Origin: Paracoccus lichenicola
Lineage (GTDB): Bacteria; Pseudomonadota; Alphaproteobacteria; Rhodobacterales; Rhodobacteraceae
DNA length: 40,624 bases
Direction: 5' to 3'
NCBI RefSeq assembly: GCF_009708075.1
Contig: NZ_WMBT01000014.1
Span: 1 to 40,624, forward strand
The translations under genes were made by a program, and so were the position numbers. Of the stretch, positions 1-7,928 are shown piece after piece; the stretch's first letter is position 1, and each line of letters opens with the position of its first letter. The notes under the pieces are model-generated. The model was not told where the DNA came from and searched no databases. It saw only the letters and a program-made list of their open reading frames with translations.

Positions 1-82
1 AGCCCCCATCTTCCAGATCGCCGACTACGGACTGGTCGGCGACCTGTTCCAGGTGGTGCCGGAACTGACCGGGAAGCTGTGA
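1..82 (+). CDS. etfA: Electron transfer flavoprotein alpha subunit, 3' end (partial)
   Basis: Only the last 26 codons are present, reading APIFQIADYGLVGDLFQVVPE and then TGKL before a TGA at 80-82. This is the typical EtfA C-terminus, which closes the FAD-binding domain. EtfAB accepts electrons from acyl-CoA dehydrogenases and passes them to ETF-ubiquinone oxidoreductase. That partner is encoded at the opposite edge of this window, so the acyl-CoA genes between them sit within their own electron-transfer chain. The start and the partner etfB lie outside the window. Identification rests on a short tail but the motif is distinctive. Confidence 0.85.
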   Translation, partial: APIFQIADYGLVGDLFQVVPELTGKL

Positions 83-136
83 GGGAAAGGGCAAAGTTTC
101 ATTGGCCCGGTTTTTCGCATGGCAGTTTCCCGAACC

Positions 137-157
137 GATATGCATACTGACAATATC
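137..157. promoter_or_regulatory. Candidate operator upstream of the badI-like gene
   Basis: This AT-rich island lies in the 149-bp gap between etfA and the badI-like gene. It holds the perfect 8-bp palindrome TATGCATA (139-146), inside an inverted repeat GATAT (137-141) / ATATC (153-157). Its CGATATGC core matches the island upstream of the BadH-like gene (31467-31474). It lies 75-95 bp before the start codon, where a promoter and operator would fit. No regulator is known for it; the regulatory role is inferred. Confidence 0.4.
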
Positions 158-231
158 TAGGCGCACGAAATCCGCGGTATCCCGCTCGGTCGCAACCGCA
201 GCCCTGCCGCATGACTGGAGGAGAGACCAAC

Positions 232-1026
232 ATGGCAAACGCACCCGCTTTCGAGGACATCATCTATGAAATCCGGGGCCGCGCGGCCTGGATCATCATC
301 AACCGTCCGAAAGTCTACAACGCCTTTCGCGGTCAGACGCTGGAGGAAATGATCCAGGCCCTGCATCTGGCGGCGAACAACAAGGAGGTGGCGTCGATCG
401 TCCTGACCGGCGCGGGCGACAAGGCATTCTGCACGGGCGGCGACCAGTCGGCGCACGAGGGAAATTACGACGGCCGCGGCGTGGTCGGCCTGCCCATCGA
501 CGAATTGCAGGGCCTGATCCGCGACGTGCCGAAGCCGGTGATCGCCCGCGTGAACGGCTTCGCCATCGGCGGCGGCAATGTCCTGGCGACGTTGTGCGAC
601 CTGACCATCGCGTCCGAAAATGCCAAGTTCGGCCAGGTGGGACCGAAGGTCGGCTCGTTCGATGCCGGTTGGGGAACCGCCCTGCTGGCCCGCATCGTCG
701 GCGACAAGAAGGCCCGGGAAATCTGGTATCTCAACGAGATGATCCCGGCCCGCGACGCGCTTGGCTATGGCCTGGTCAACAAGGTCGTGCCGCTGGAGGA
801 ACTGGACGCCGCGGTCACGCAATGGACCGATACGCTGGCCGAACGCTCGCCCACCGCGCTGGCCTTCCTCAAGCGGTCGTTCAACGCCGACAGCGACGCG
901 ATCCGGGGCATCTCGAACCTGGCCCTGCACGCGGTCAAGCTGTACTACGCCACGCCGGAATCCAAGGAAGGGGTCAACGCCTTCAACGAGAAGCGCAAGC
1001 CCGACTTCTACAAGTTCCTGGAATAA
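232..1026 (+). CDS. badI: 2-ketocyclohexanecarboxyl-CoA hydrolase (BadI-like crotonase)
   Basis: Crotonase superfamily, 264 aa. BadI cleaves the ring of 2-ketocyclohexane-1-carboxyl-CoA hydrolytically (reverse Dieckmann) to pimeloyl-CoA. The sequence carries BadI hallmarks: FCTGGDQS (67-73), GNYDGRG with Tyr79, IGGGNVLATLCDLTI (112-126), FGQVGPKVGSFDAGWGTA with Asp144, and a C-terminal KLYY...EKRKPDFYKF. MenB (naphthoate synthase) is the closest relative, but the GNYDGRG segment and tail fit BadI better. The start is set at 232 because GGAGGAGA (217-224) is correctly spaced; an in-frame ATG at 211 precedes that site. It is the first gene of a + strand run with a CoA transferase (12 bp downstream) and a dehydrogenase. 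The exact ring substrate is not shown by sequence. Confidence 0.83.
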   Translation: MANAPAFEDIIYEIRGRAAWIIINRPKVYNAFRGQTLEEMIQALHLAANNKEVASIVLTGAGDKAFCTGGDQSAHEGNYDGRGVVGLPIDELQGLIRDVPKPVIARVNGFAIGGGNVLATLCDLTIASENAKFGQVGPKVGSFDAGWGTALLARIVGDKKAREIWYLNEMIPARDALGYGLVNKVVPLEELDAAVTQWTDTLAERSPTALAFLKRSFNADSDAIRGISNLALHAVKLYYATPESKEGVNAFNEKRKPDFYKFLE

Positions 1027-1038
1027 GCGGTAACGGCC

Positions 1039-2244
1039 ATGGCACCCCTGCGGATCGAACCGCGCGACATCGCCGGCCATCTTCCCGTCGGCTCCCGCAT
1101 CTGGCTGCACGCCTGTTCGGGGGAAAGCGCGCTGATCCGCGAGGGGCTGGAGGCTGCGGATCTGCGCGGCCTTGCCTTTACGGGCATCTTCGTGCCCGGC
1201 CTGAACCGGCTGGCCGGGCTGCTGGCGGCGGGCGCGCGGATCGAAAGCTTCTTCATGATGCCCGAGTTTTCGGGCCACGAGGAACAGGTCCGCTTCCTGC
1301 CGTTCTGCTATCGCGAGATCCGGCTGCATCTGGCGGCGAACCCGCCCGATGCGGCACTGGTCATGGTGTCGCCGCCGGACGAGGCGGGCCTGTGCAGCCT
1401 TGGCCCCGTCAACGACTTCATCGCCGACCTTTGGCCGCGGATCCCGCGCATCATCGCCCATGTCAACCCGCTGGTGCCGCGGACCCATGGCCGGTCCATC
1501 CCCCATGACCGCTTCCATGCCGTGATCGAGGGCGAGGCGCCGCTGCCCGTCTCGGACCCCAGCATGGACGAGGTGTCGGCCCGCATCGCCGCGCTGGCCC
1601 GCGACCTGGTGCCCGAGGGCGCGACGATCCAGGCCGGCCTGGGCCGTACGCCCGAGGCCGTCCTGCGCGGCCTGACCGGCCACCGCGACCTGTCCATCCA
1701 TTCGGGGCTGATCGGCGATTCGACCCTGGACCTGCTGGAAGCCGGCGCCTTGCGCGCGGATGCGCCGATCTGCGCCGGCGTCGCCATCGGCAGCCAGCGG
1801 CTCTACGATGCCGTGGCCCGGCCCGCGTTCCGCTTTGCCCCGCCCTCGGTCACGCATGACATCGCGCAGCTGGCGGGCTTCGGGCGTTTCGTCACCGTCA
1901 ACTCGGCCATCGAGGTCGATCTGGCCGGCAACGGCTTTGCCGAAGCCACCCCCAAGGGCCTTGTTTCCGGTCCCGGAGGAGCTTCGGATTTCGCCGCCGG
2001 CGCCCGCGGATTGCAGGGACTGCGCCTCGTGGTGCTGCCCGCGACCGCCGCCGGCGGCACGATCAGCCGCATCGTCCTGCCCGGACGGGCGGCCGGGCCG
2101 GTGTCGCTGGGCCGGTTCGACACCGATGCCGTCGTCACCCAGTTCGGCATCGCGGATCTGCGGGGGGCCAGCCCCGCCGAGCGCCGCGAAAGACTGATCG
2201 CCATCGCCGCCCCCGAACATCGGGCCGCACTGGCGGATGATTGA
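1039..2244 (+). CDS. Acetyl-CoA hydrolase/transferase family CoA transferase
   Basis: The 401-aa protein belongs to the acetyl-CoA hydrolase / 4-hydroxybutyrate CoA-transferase family. Features seen are GLGRTPEAVL in the middle, NSAIEVDLAGNG with the expected catalytic Glu at residue 292, a glycine-rich GPGGASDF segment and the family tail motif VVTQFGIADLRG. Members move CoA between acetyl-CoA or succinyl-CoA and a carboxylate through a glutamyl-CoA intermediate, or hydrolyse the thioester. At 401 aa it is shorter than many members. It begins 12 bp after the badI-like stop with no clear Shine-Dalgarno, suggesting translational coupling. By context it could activate the starting acid or recover CoA from the ring-cleavage product; this is inference. 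Confidence 0.8.
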   Translation: MAPLRIEPRDIAGHLPVGSRIWLHACSGESALIREGLEAADLRGLAFTGIFVPGLNRLAGLLAAGARIESFFMMPEFSGHEEQVRFLPFCYREIRLHLAANPPDAALVMVSPPDEAGLCSLGPVNDFIADLWPRIPRIIAHVNPLVPRTHGRSIPHDRFHAVIEGEAPLPVSDPSMDEVSARIAALARDLVPEGATIQAGLGRTPEAVLRGLTGHRDLSIHSGLIGDSTLDLLEAGALRADAPICAGVAIGSQRLYDAVARPAFRFAPPSVTHDIAQLAGFGRFVTVNSAIEVDLAGNGFAEATPKGLVSGPGGASDFAAGARGLQGLRLVVLPATAAGGTISRIVLPGRAAGPVSLGRFDTDAVVTQFGIADLRGASPAERRERLIAIAAPEHRAALADD

Positions 2245-2298
2245 TCCCACCCCATCCGATTCGGCCTTGCGGCAACCGCCCTTCAGAAAGGACACACC

Positions 2299-3456
2299 AT
2301 GATCGAACGCACCCTGTTCAACGAGGAACACGAGCTTTTCCGGGCCACGGTCAAGCGGTTCGTCGAAAAGGAGATCACGCCCCATCACGCCCAATGGGAA
2401 AAGGACGGCATCGTTCCGCGCGAACTGTGGCTGAAGGCGGGCGAACAGGGCCTGCTGTGCTGCACCGTCCCCGAGGAATACGGCGGGTTGGGTCTCGATT
2501 ACCTGTTCGATGTCGTGGTGTTCGAGGAATTGTGGCGTGCGGGCGCCTCGGGTCCCGGCTTCCTGATCCACACCGACCTGGTGGCGACCTATATCCTGTC
2601 CTTCGGCACCGAGGAGCAGAAGCGCAGGTTCCTGCCCAAGATGGTGACGGGGGAATGGATCGGCTCGCTTGGCATGACCGAACCCCATGCCGGTTCCGAC
2701 CTCAAGGCGATCCGCACCCGCGCCGTCCGCGACGGCGACGATTTCGTCATCAACGGGCAAAAGGTCTTCATCTCGAACGGGCAACATGCCGACGTGCTGG
2801 TCTGCGCCACCAAGACCGACCGCGACGCCGGGGCCAAGGGCGTGACGCTGTTCCTGATCGAAGGCGATCGCCCGGGCTTCCGCCGCGGGCGCAACCTGGA
2901 AAAGCTGGGGATGCACGCGCAGGACACCTCGGAGCTGTTCTTCGACGACGTGCGCGTTCCCGCGTCGAACATGCTGGGCGGCGAGGGCGAGGGTTTCGCC
3001 CTGATGATGACCAAGCTTGCCCAGGAGCGGCTGGCCCAGGCCATCCGGTCCGCCACCGTGGCCGAGACGATCATCGAATGGACGCTGGACTACACCACGC
3101 AGCGCCAAGCCTTCGGCAAGTCGATCTTCGATTTCCAGAACACCCAGTTCAAGCTGGCCGAACTGAAGACCCAGGCGACGCTGGGCCGCGTGTTCACCGA
3201 CAAATGCATCGAGCTGTTCATGCAGGGCAAGCTGGATCCGGTGGATGCGGCCATGGCCAAGATGTACACCACCGAACTGCACTGCAAGGTGGCCGACGAA
3301 TGCCTGCAACTGTTCGGCGGTTGGGGCTACATGTGGGAATATCCGATCTGCCGCGCCTATGCCGATGCGCGGATCACCAAGATCGCCGGCGGCTCGATCG
3401 AGATCATGAAGACGATCATCGCGCGCTCCATGAAGGCCGAGCATGATCGCCGGTAG
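2299..3456 (+). CDS. Acyl-CoA dehydrogenase, long-chain (LCAD)-like
   Basis: FAD-dependent acyl-CoA dehydrogenase, 385 aa, full length. Seen in order: SLGMTEPHAGSDL (substrate/FAD loop), INGQKVFISNG, and LAQERLAQAI with Glu243 in the helix-G position that carries the catalytic base in LCAD and isovaleryl-CoA dehydrogenase. Then RQAFGKSIFDFQ, FGGWGYMWEYPI and AGGSIEIMK. The usual MCAD catalytic position in the last motif is Gly, consistent with the LCAD arrangement. A site resembling AGAAAGGA precedes the ATG. It is third in the badI-like operon, followed by a terminator. A plausible role is alpha,beta-dehydrogenation of the dicarboxylyl-CoA ring-opening product or of the alicyclic acyl-CoA; electrons would go to EtfAB. 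Confidence 0.88.
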   Translation: MIERTLFNEEHELFRATVKRFVEKEITPHHAQWEKDGIVPRELWLKAGEQGLLCCTVPEEYGGLGLDYLFDVVVFEELWRAGASGPGFLIHTDLVATYILSFGTEEQKRRFLPKMVTGEWIGSLGMTEPHAGSDLKAIRTRAVRDGDDFVINGQKVFISNGQHADVLVCATKTDRDAGAKGVTLFLIEGDRPGFRRGRNLEKLGMHAQDTSELFFDDVRVPASNMLGGEGEGFALMMTKLAQERLAQAIRSATVAETIIEWTLDYTTQRQAFGKSIFDFQNTQFKLAELKTQATLGRVFTDKCIELFMQGKLDPVDAAMAKMYTTELHCKVADECLQLFGGWGYMWEYPICRAYADARITKIAGGSIEIMKTIIARSMKAEHDRR

Positions 3457-3496
3457 AAACCGGCCTTGCCCTTTCGCCCGCCGACCTTGCCTTGAC

Positions 3497-3519
3497 GGGG
3501 ACCTGACCGGTCCCCGTTT
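3497..3519 (+). terminator. Intrinsic terminator after the badI-like operon
   Basis: A 7-bp stem GGGGACC/GGTCCCC (3497-3503 with 3509-3515), a 5-nt loop and then GTTTTC. It sits 40 bp after the dehydrogenase stop, between convergent genes. The T tract is present only in the + direction. Confidence 0.75.
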
Positions 3520-3527
3520 TCTTCGGC

Positions 3528-4574
3528 CTACCGTGCCGCCTTGCCCGCGGCATATTCGGTTTCAAGGAACCGGACCATCGCCTCGGGGTCTTCAAGTCCC
3601 GCTTTCCGCGCGACATCGAACCAGTTGGCGCGGATCGGCTTCAGCCGCTCTTGCAGCGCGGCGACAAGGCTTTCGGGCGGGGTCTGCACCCGCACGCCTT
3701 CGTCGGGCATCGCCGCCAAGGCATCGGAAAGCGACCTTGCATAAACCTCGCCCATCTTCGTGACCAGGGGCAGGCCCGAAACCTCGCGGATGGCGGCCTG
3801 GTCCTCGGCCGAGATGCGGTCCCAGGCTTCATGGCTGAAGGCCAGCATGTTGACCGTGTTCACCACCCCGCCCGGCACCAGCACGTATTCCTTCATGATG
3901 CCCGCCAGCTTGAAGCTCAGCAGGGTATCGGGCGGAATGATCCCGCCGTCGATGGCGCCGCTGGAGGCCAGTTCATAAACCTCGGACATCGGCTTCGACA
4001 CCGGCACCGCGCCCAGCAGATCGACCGAGGCCGAGGCCGCCTGCTGCGGGCTGCGCAGCTTTTTCCCCGCAAGGTCGGAAAGGTCGCTCACCTCGCCCGA
4101 TCGCAGGGCGATATGGGCCGGATTGCCGGTGAACACGGCCAGCGGCACGACTTCCCTGAAGATCCCCTTTGGCTCCAGATAGGTTTCATAGGTGCGGTAG
4201 CTGACCGGCATCGAGACGCGCGGGTCGTCGCCCAGGAAGGGAAGCTCCAGCCCCTCGGACAGGGGGAACCGTCCCGGAGTATAGCCTGGCACCACCAGCG
4301 CCACATCGGCCAGCCCGTCGGCCAGAACGTCATATTGCCCTGCCACGGTGCCGACGACCTTCGGCGTGGGCACAATGGTCACCCGGCCCCCGGTCACGCG
4401 CGCGATCTCCTCGAACCAGGGCGCGATGATCTCGGCATGAAGCGGATAGCTCGCGGGTAGCCACTGGGAATAGCGCAGGGTCACGGCTTCCGCCCGGGCC
4501 GGTCCGGCCAGCGGCGCCGATGCCATGACCGCCAGCAGAATGCCCGGCAGCAGGTTCCTGGATATGAACGTCAT
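3528..4574 (-). CDS. TRAP-type (DctP-family) solute-binding protein 1
   Basis: Periplasmic binding protein of the TRAP family, 348 aa. A signal peptide is visible (MTFISRNLLPGILLAVMASA, likely cleaved after ARA at residue 28). The mature part has YSQWLP, TPKVVGTVAGQYDVLADG, PGRFPL and KKLRSP; Arg174 occupies the position of the family's carboxylate-binding arginine. GGGAGGA precedes the chosen ATG at 4574; a longer reading frame upstream lacks this site. It is homologous along its whole length to the binding protein at 11833-12861. No DctQ/DctM membrane subunits lie nearby, so it must pair with a transporter elsewhere or act alone. It follows the PECR-like SDR by 49 bp in the same direction. 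The ligand is probably an organic acid. Confidence 0.85.
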   Translation of the reverse strand: MTFISRNLLPGILLAVMASAPLAGPARAEAVTLRYSQWLPASYPLHAEIIAPWFEEIARVTGGRVTIVPTPKVVGTVAGQYDVLADGLADVALVVPGYTPGRFPLSEGLELPFLGDDPRVSMPVSYRTYETYLEPKGIFREVVPLAVFTGNPAHIALRSGEVSDLSDLAGKKLRSPQQAASASVDLLGAVPVSKPMSEVYELASSGAIDGGIIPPDTLLSFKLAGIMKEYVLVPGGVVNTVNMLAFSHEAWDRISAEDQAAIREVSGLPLVTKMGEVYARSLSDALAAMPDEGVRVQTPPESLVAALQERLKPIRANWFDVARKAGLEDPEAMVRFLETEYAAGKAAR

Positions 4575-4623
4575 GTGTCCTCCCTGCCCCGCGCAGGGGC
4601 CTGTTCCTGACGCCGCCCCCGTC

Positions 4624-5496
4624 TCAGGTCCGGTTCTTGAGGATCTGCGGCTGCACGGCACGGTGGAAGCCGTTGTATTCGGGGATGTTCGTTGCCGGAT
4701 AGTCCTGGGTCCAGGTCTGCCGGCGGTTCGGGGCGCCCCCATCGACGCGCAGGCAACTGCCGGTCACATAGGCGGCCGCGGGCGACAGCAGATAGGTGAT
4801 GGCGGCCGAGATTTCCGATTCGGTCCCATAGCGCGGCAGCGGCACCTGCGCCGGATAGGCCAGGAGACGCTCGGTGATCTCGGGGGTGTATTGGTCGAAC
4901 CCCGACGAGGCGATGCCGCCCGGCGCCACCGCGTTCACGCGCACGCCGGAATGCGCCCATTCGCAGGCCGCGGTTTCGGTCAGCGTCCACATGCCCCCGC
5001 GCGCGGCGCCGGAATGCCCCATCTCGGGCCAGCCGTTCCAGATGTCGGCGATGATGTTGACGATGGCGCCGCCGTTGGCCTCCATCCAGCGGTTGTAGAT
5101 TTCCCGCATGAAGATGAAGCCGCCCGTCAGGTTGTTGCGGACCACCGCCTCGAACCCCTTGGTGGAGATCGTCTTGAGTTCGGCCCGGTATTGCCCGCCG
5201 GCGTTGTTGACCAGCGCGTTGATGGCGCCAAAGCGTTCCAGCGTCCGGTCGATCAGGGCGATGACCTGGGCTTCGTCGCGGATGTCGCAGGGGGCGGCGT
5301 GAACATGGCCGCCGTCCTCGGTGATCTCCTGCCGGACGGTTTCCAGCTTTTCGGGGTTTCGGCCGACGATCACGACCTGCGCGCCCAGATGGGCCAGTTC
5401 GTGCGCGGTGCAGCGCCCGATGCCGCTGCCGCCGCCGGTGACGATGATGGTCTGGTCCTTGAACAGGCCAGGTGCATATACGGAATTGTAAGGCAT
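4624..5496 (-). CDS. PECR-like SDR (trans-2-enoyl-CoA reductase family)
   Basis: Short-chain dehydrogenase fold, 290 aa, with a TGGGSGIG cofactor loop (20-27) and NNAGG (97-101). The usual YxxxK active site is absent: the segment reads GHSGAARGGM, so Ser162 and Arg166 occupy the Tyr and Lys positions. The same HSGAAR pattern occurs in peroxisomal trans-2-enoyl-CoA reductase (PECR), and the N-terminal YAPGLFKDQ and C-terminal LLSPAAAYVTG...DGG also fit. PECR enzymes reduce 2-enoyl-CoAs with NADPH. By context it may saturate a ring or side-chain enoyl-CoA. The ribosome site is weak. It lies upstream of TRAP binding protein 1, probably in one transcript. Confidence 0.75.
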   Translation of the reverse strand: MPYNSVYAPGLFKDQTIIVTGGGSGIGRCTAHELAHLGAQVVIVGRNPEKLETVRQEITEDGGHVHAAPCDIRDEAQVIALIDRTLERFGAINALVNNAGGQYRAELKTISTKGFEAVVRNNLTGGFIFMREIYNRWMEANGGAIVNIIADIWNGWPEMGHSGAARGGMWTLTETAACEWAHSGVRVNAVAPGGIASSGFDQYTPEITERLLAYPAQVPLPRYGTESEISAAITYLLSPAAAYVTGSCLRVDGGAPNRRQTWTQDYPATNIPEYNGFHRAVQPQILKNRT

Positions 5497-5681
5497 TCAA
5501 ATCTCGCTGCTGTTGCGGCGGCCCCGGGGCCGGCCTGTTGTCATGTCCCGCAGGGACCGCAAGGAAAGGTCTGCGGCGCAGCCTTGACGGCGCGCAATGG
5601 ATCGCCCTGCCCCCGGGTCCGTACCCCCCCTCTTCCGATGCCGCGCCGGGCCTCGGCCCTCCGCTCCTCCAGACGGAAGTG

Positions 5682-5710
5682 AAGCATATCGTGTGCTGAT
5701 ATACTATATC
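5682..5710. promoter_or_regulatory. AT-rich island with a 13-bp palindrome upstream of the PECR-like SDR
   Basis: The 235-bp gap 5497-5731 is otherwise GC-rich and shows no gene. Near the MFS end it holds AAGCATATCGT (5682-5692), whose complement ACGATATGCTT is identical to 31466-31476. It also holds the perfect palindrome GATATA-C-TATATC (5698-5710). The location fits a promoter/operator for the leftward SDR-TRAP operon, although it lies nearly 200 bp from the start codon. Confidence 0.4.
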
Positions 5711-5731
5711 TTTGGAAATGTGTCGCAACGA

Positions 5732-7003
5732 TTATTTGCCGGGGTCCGCCAGGCCGAGCCTCCCTCGGGACGAAAGTCCCGCACGGCGGTAAAGCCGCTC
5801 GCTCTGGACCGAGACGATCACCGCCAGCCCGGCCACCACCCCGCCCGCCACGCCCAGCCAGTCATACCCCAACCCTGCCACGACGAGGCTGCCCAGGCCC
5901 GAACCAAGGGCAAAGCCCAGATAATTCATCGTGGCGTTCAGGCCCAGCACCACCGCCCCCCGGTCGGGATCGCGCTGCATCAGCAGGATCTGCTGCGGGA
6001 TCATCATGCCGCCGGCCAGCAGGTGCCACAGCAGCGCCTGCGCGATCAGCAGCGGACCCGGAAGCGGCGCGATGCCGATCAGCGGCAGCGAAAGCACCGG
6101 CAGGATCACCACCTGGGAAGCGATGGCGATCATCCGCGTCCGCACCGGGCCAAGCCGCTGCGTCGCACGGCCCATCGTCAGCCCGGCGATCACTCCGCCG
6201 ATACCGAAGGCCCCGACCGTCAGCCCGACATTGCCGCCATGCCGCATGACCAGCGGCGCGATCATCCCGTAGCAGAGGATCAGCGCGCAGGCGTGCAGCG
6301 CCATGATCGACACCGCCACCAGCGCCCTGATGTCGCGGCCCGCGTCCAGCAGCGTGCGCAACGAGGTCACCGGGACCACCACCCGCCGGGGCAGCGTCCA
6401 CCACAACCCCGCCGCCGACACCGCGCCCAAGGCGGCCACGGTCATGAAGGTGGCCGGCCAGTCCAGTTGATGCGCGATGACCACGCCCAGCGGCAGTCCT
6501 GCCGCCTGCGAAAGCTGTATCCCGGCAAAGACAAGGCCAAGCGACCGGCCCCGCCGCGGCTCGGGCACGGTGGCGAACACGACCGAGGCGGCCACCGGCG
6601 TGTAAAGGCCGCCCCCGAAGGCCGCGGCCACCCGCGCCGCCAGCATCGCCTCGAACGAGCGGGTGGCGGCACAGACCAGCGCCGAAATCACCACCGTCGC
6701 CAAGGCGGCCAGCAGCAGGCGCCGCCGCCCGATCCCTCCGGTCGAGGAGATGAGCAGGGGCGAGCCGATCGCGTATGCCCCGGCATAGATGGTGAACAGC
6801 AGCGATCCCTGGGCCAGGCTGATGTCCAGCCCGGCGGTGATCTCGGGCAGGATGCTGACGACGACAAAGCCGCTGGTACCGACGACGAAGTTGCCTGCCG
6901 CCAGAAAGCCGATGGCAAGCGGTGATGCAGGAACCTGCTGCCCTCCGGCCGGATCGTCCATCTTTCCACGCCCCCGCCCGCTGCCGGATGTCCCGGCGTT
7001 CAT
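5732..7003 (-). CDS. MFS transporter, DHA1 drug/sugar efflux type
   Basis: A 423-aa protein rich in hydrophobic segments, about twelve in two halves. It has the major facilitator loop GGIGRRRLLLAALATV between helices 2 and 3 and GLYTPVAASVVFA later, as in AraJ-like DHA1 efflux permeases. It probably exports a small molecule across the inner membrane by proton antiport; the substrate cannot be read. The start is uncertain: ATG 7003 has no Shine-Dalgarno, and an ATG at 6961 would drop the first 14 charged residues. Its upstream region is part of the duplicated VOC promoter block (see 6998-7178). Transcribed alone on the - strand. Confidence 0.8.
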   Translation of the reverse strand: MNAGTSGSGRGRGKMDDPAGGQQVPASPLAIGFLAAGNFVVGTSGFVVVSILPEITAGLDISLAQGSLLFTIYAGAYAIGSPLLISSTGGIGRRRLLLAALATVVISALVCAATRSFEAMLAARVAAAFGGGLYTPVAASVVFATVPEPRRGRSLGLVFAGIQLSQAAGLPLGVVIAHQLDWPATFMTVAALGAVSAAGLWWTLPRRVVVPVTSLRTLLDAGRDIRALVAVSIMALHACALILCYGMIAPLVMRHGGNVGLTVGAFGIGGVIAGLTMGRATQRLGPVRTRMIAIASQVVILPVLSLPLIGIAPLPGPLLIAQALLWHLLAGGMMIPQQILLMQRDPDRGAVVLGLNATMNYLGFALGSGLGSLVVAGLGYDWLGVAGGVVAGLAVIVSVQSERLYRRAGLSSRGRLGLADPGK

Positions 7004-7007
7004 ATGC

Positions 7008-7021
7008 TTTATTACGATAAA
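7008..7021. promoter_or_regulatory. Inverted repeat TTTAT-TACG-ATAAA
   Basis: A 5+4+5 inverted repeat directly before the MFS start and 27 bp before the VOC scar. The equivalent place in the duplicated copy is TTACAGTAA (18887-18895), also a palindrome, so the dyad may be a conserved operator of the VOC promoter. TATGCTT overlaps its left edge at 7003-7009. Confidence 0.35.
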
Positions 7022-7048
7022 GACATGTATCAGATGGGGGCAAGGAAA

Positions 7049-7109
7049 ATGAACCCGGCCACGGGTCCGATCGGCATCGCGGCGGCGGCCCGCAGGGAAC
7101 GCGCGCCTA
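7049..7109 (+). pseudogene. Deletion scar of a VOC-family gene
   Basis: Starting at an ATG preceded by a purine-rich GGGGG site, the first 14 codons read MNPATGPIGIAAAA, against MKPVLDHIGIAVPA in the intact VOC gene at 18924. The sequence then jumps to GGGAACGCGCGCCTAG (7095-7110), matching the last bases of that gene (GGGAACGCGCGGCTAG). Relative to the intact copy 349 bp are missing, which also shifts frame, so no VOC domain can be made. The metal-binding His at position 7 is Pro. Nothing suggests the remnant is translated usefully; its promoter-like upstream region is still recognisable. Confidence 0.7.
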
Positions 7110-7916
7110 GCTTGGGGTCAGCACCGCGCCGCCGCAGACGGAAATCACCTGCCCGGTGACATAGCCGGACAGGTCGCCCACCAGGAATTCCAGCACGTTC
7201 GCCATGTCCTCGGGCGTGGCAAAGCGGCGCAGCGCGATGGTCTCCAGCTGCTCGGGCGTGCCGACGCCGTTTTCGGGATCAAGCTTCATCAGGCGCGCGG
7301 TCAGCGTGATCCCGGGCGCGATGGCGTTCACCCGGATGCCCTTCGGTCCCAGTTCCGCGGCCAGGTTGCGGGTATAGGTGTTCACCGCCGACTTGGCCGC
7401 GCCATAGACCGCCATCGCCCCGCCCTTCAGCGGCTCCAGCGCCGTCTGGGACGACACGTTGACGATCACTCCGGCCCCCTGCCCCGCCATGATCGGCGCT
7501 GCCGCCTGACAGCACAGCACGCAGGACCGCAGGTTCACGTCGATCAGGAAATCGAAGCCCGCCTGCGTGGTCTGGCTGGGCAGCGGGCCGCTGTCGCGGT
7601 AAACCCCGGCCCCGGCGTTGTTGACCAGGATGTCCACGCGCCCGAAGGCCGCGACCGTTTCCCGGAACAGCCGCTCGACCGCTTCGGGTTTCCTCAGATC
7701 GCCCTCGACGCCCAAAGCGCGGGAACCAAGCGCCTCGACCTCGGCCATCACGGTCTCGGCGGTCAGTTCCTCGCCGATCTTGGCCGCGCCCTGCATGTTG
7801 AGGTCGGCGACCACGACATCGGCGCCCAGCCGTGCCAGACGCAGCGCATAGGCCCGCCCGATGCCGCGCGCCGCGCCGGTCACGATGGCCGTCTTTCCAA
7901 GCAAGGGCCTTGTCAT
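7107..7916 (-). CDS. Classical SDR, 3-hydroxyacyl-CoA dehydrogenase-like
   Basis: A 269-aa Rossmann-fold oxidoreductase with TGAARGIG (13-20), NNAG (99-102), Ser155/156, Tyr171 and Lys175 (YGAAK), and a GGA tail. It is co-linear over its full length with the SDR at 20347-21156 (same motif numbering), so they are paralogues. GGAGAAGG precedes the start. It is the last gene of a - strand operon after the racemase and MaoC hydratase, spaced 12 bp from the hydratase. The likely step is NAD(P)-dependent oxidation of a 3-hydroxyacyl-CoA formed by that hydratase. A 72-bp remnant of a second copy of its 3' end lies at 19331-19402. Confidence 0.82.
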   Translation of the reverse strand: MTRPLLGKTAIVTGAARGIGRAYALRLARLGADVVVADLNMQGAAKIGEELTAETVMAEVEALGSRALGVEGDLRKPEAVERLFRETVAAFGRVDILVNNAGAGVYRDSGPLPSQTTQAGFDFLIDVNLRSCVLCCQAAAPIMAGQGAGVIVNVSSQTALEPLKGGAMAVYGAAKSAVNTYTRNLAAELGPKGIRVNAIAPGITLTARLMKLDPENGVGTPEQLETIALRRFATPEDMANVLEFLVGDLSGYVTGQVISVCGGAVLTPS

Positions 7917-7928
7917 CGCCTTCTCCGC

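Larger units (their letters stand above)
6998..7178. repeat. Duplicated VOC-SDR segment, copy A
   Basis: This segment matches 18873-19402. The left part, 6998-7090, aligns without gaps to 18873-18965 (about 63 of 93 positions by eye) and covers the promoter, ribosome site and first 14 codons of the VOC gene. The right part, 7093-7178, aligns to 19317-19402 (about 75 of 86) and covers the VOC tail plus the SDR 3' end. The offsets of the two parts differ by 349 bp, the size of an internal deletion in copy A. In copy A the SDR gene is intact. Confidence 0.7.

Noticed and set aside
89..115. Possible terminator after etfA
   Set aside because: Only a 4-bp GGGC/GCCC stem with a 12-nt loop precedes TTTTT; too weak to list as a terminator.
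232..1026. Naphthoate synthase (MenB) instead of BadI
   Set aside because: MenB is close, but FCTGGDQS-GNYDGRG and the C-terminal segment fit BadI, and no other menaquinone gene is nearby. A phylogeny would settle it.
157..3444. A 1095-codon open frame on the minus strand
   Set aside because: It is antisense to three well-supported + strand genes (BadI-like, CoA transferase, dehydrogenase), is rich in Arg, Gly, Asp and His as expected of GC-rich shadows, and shows no domain.
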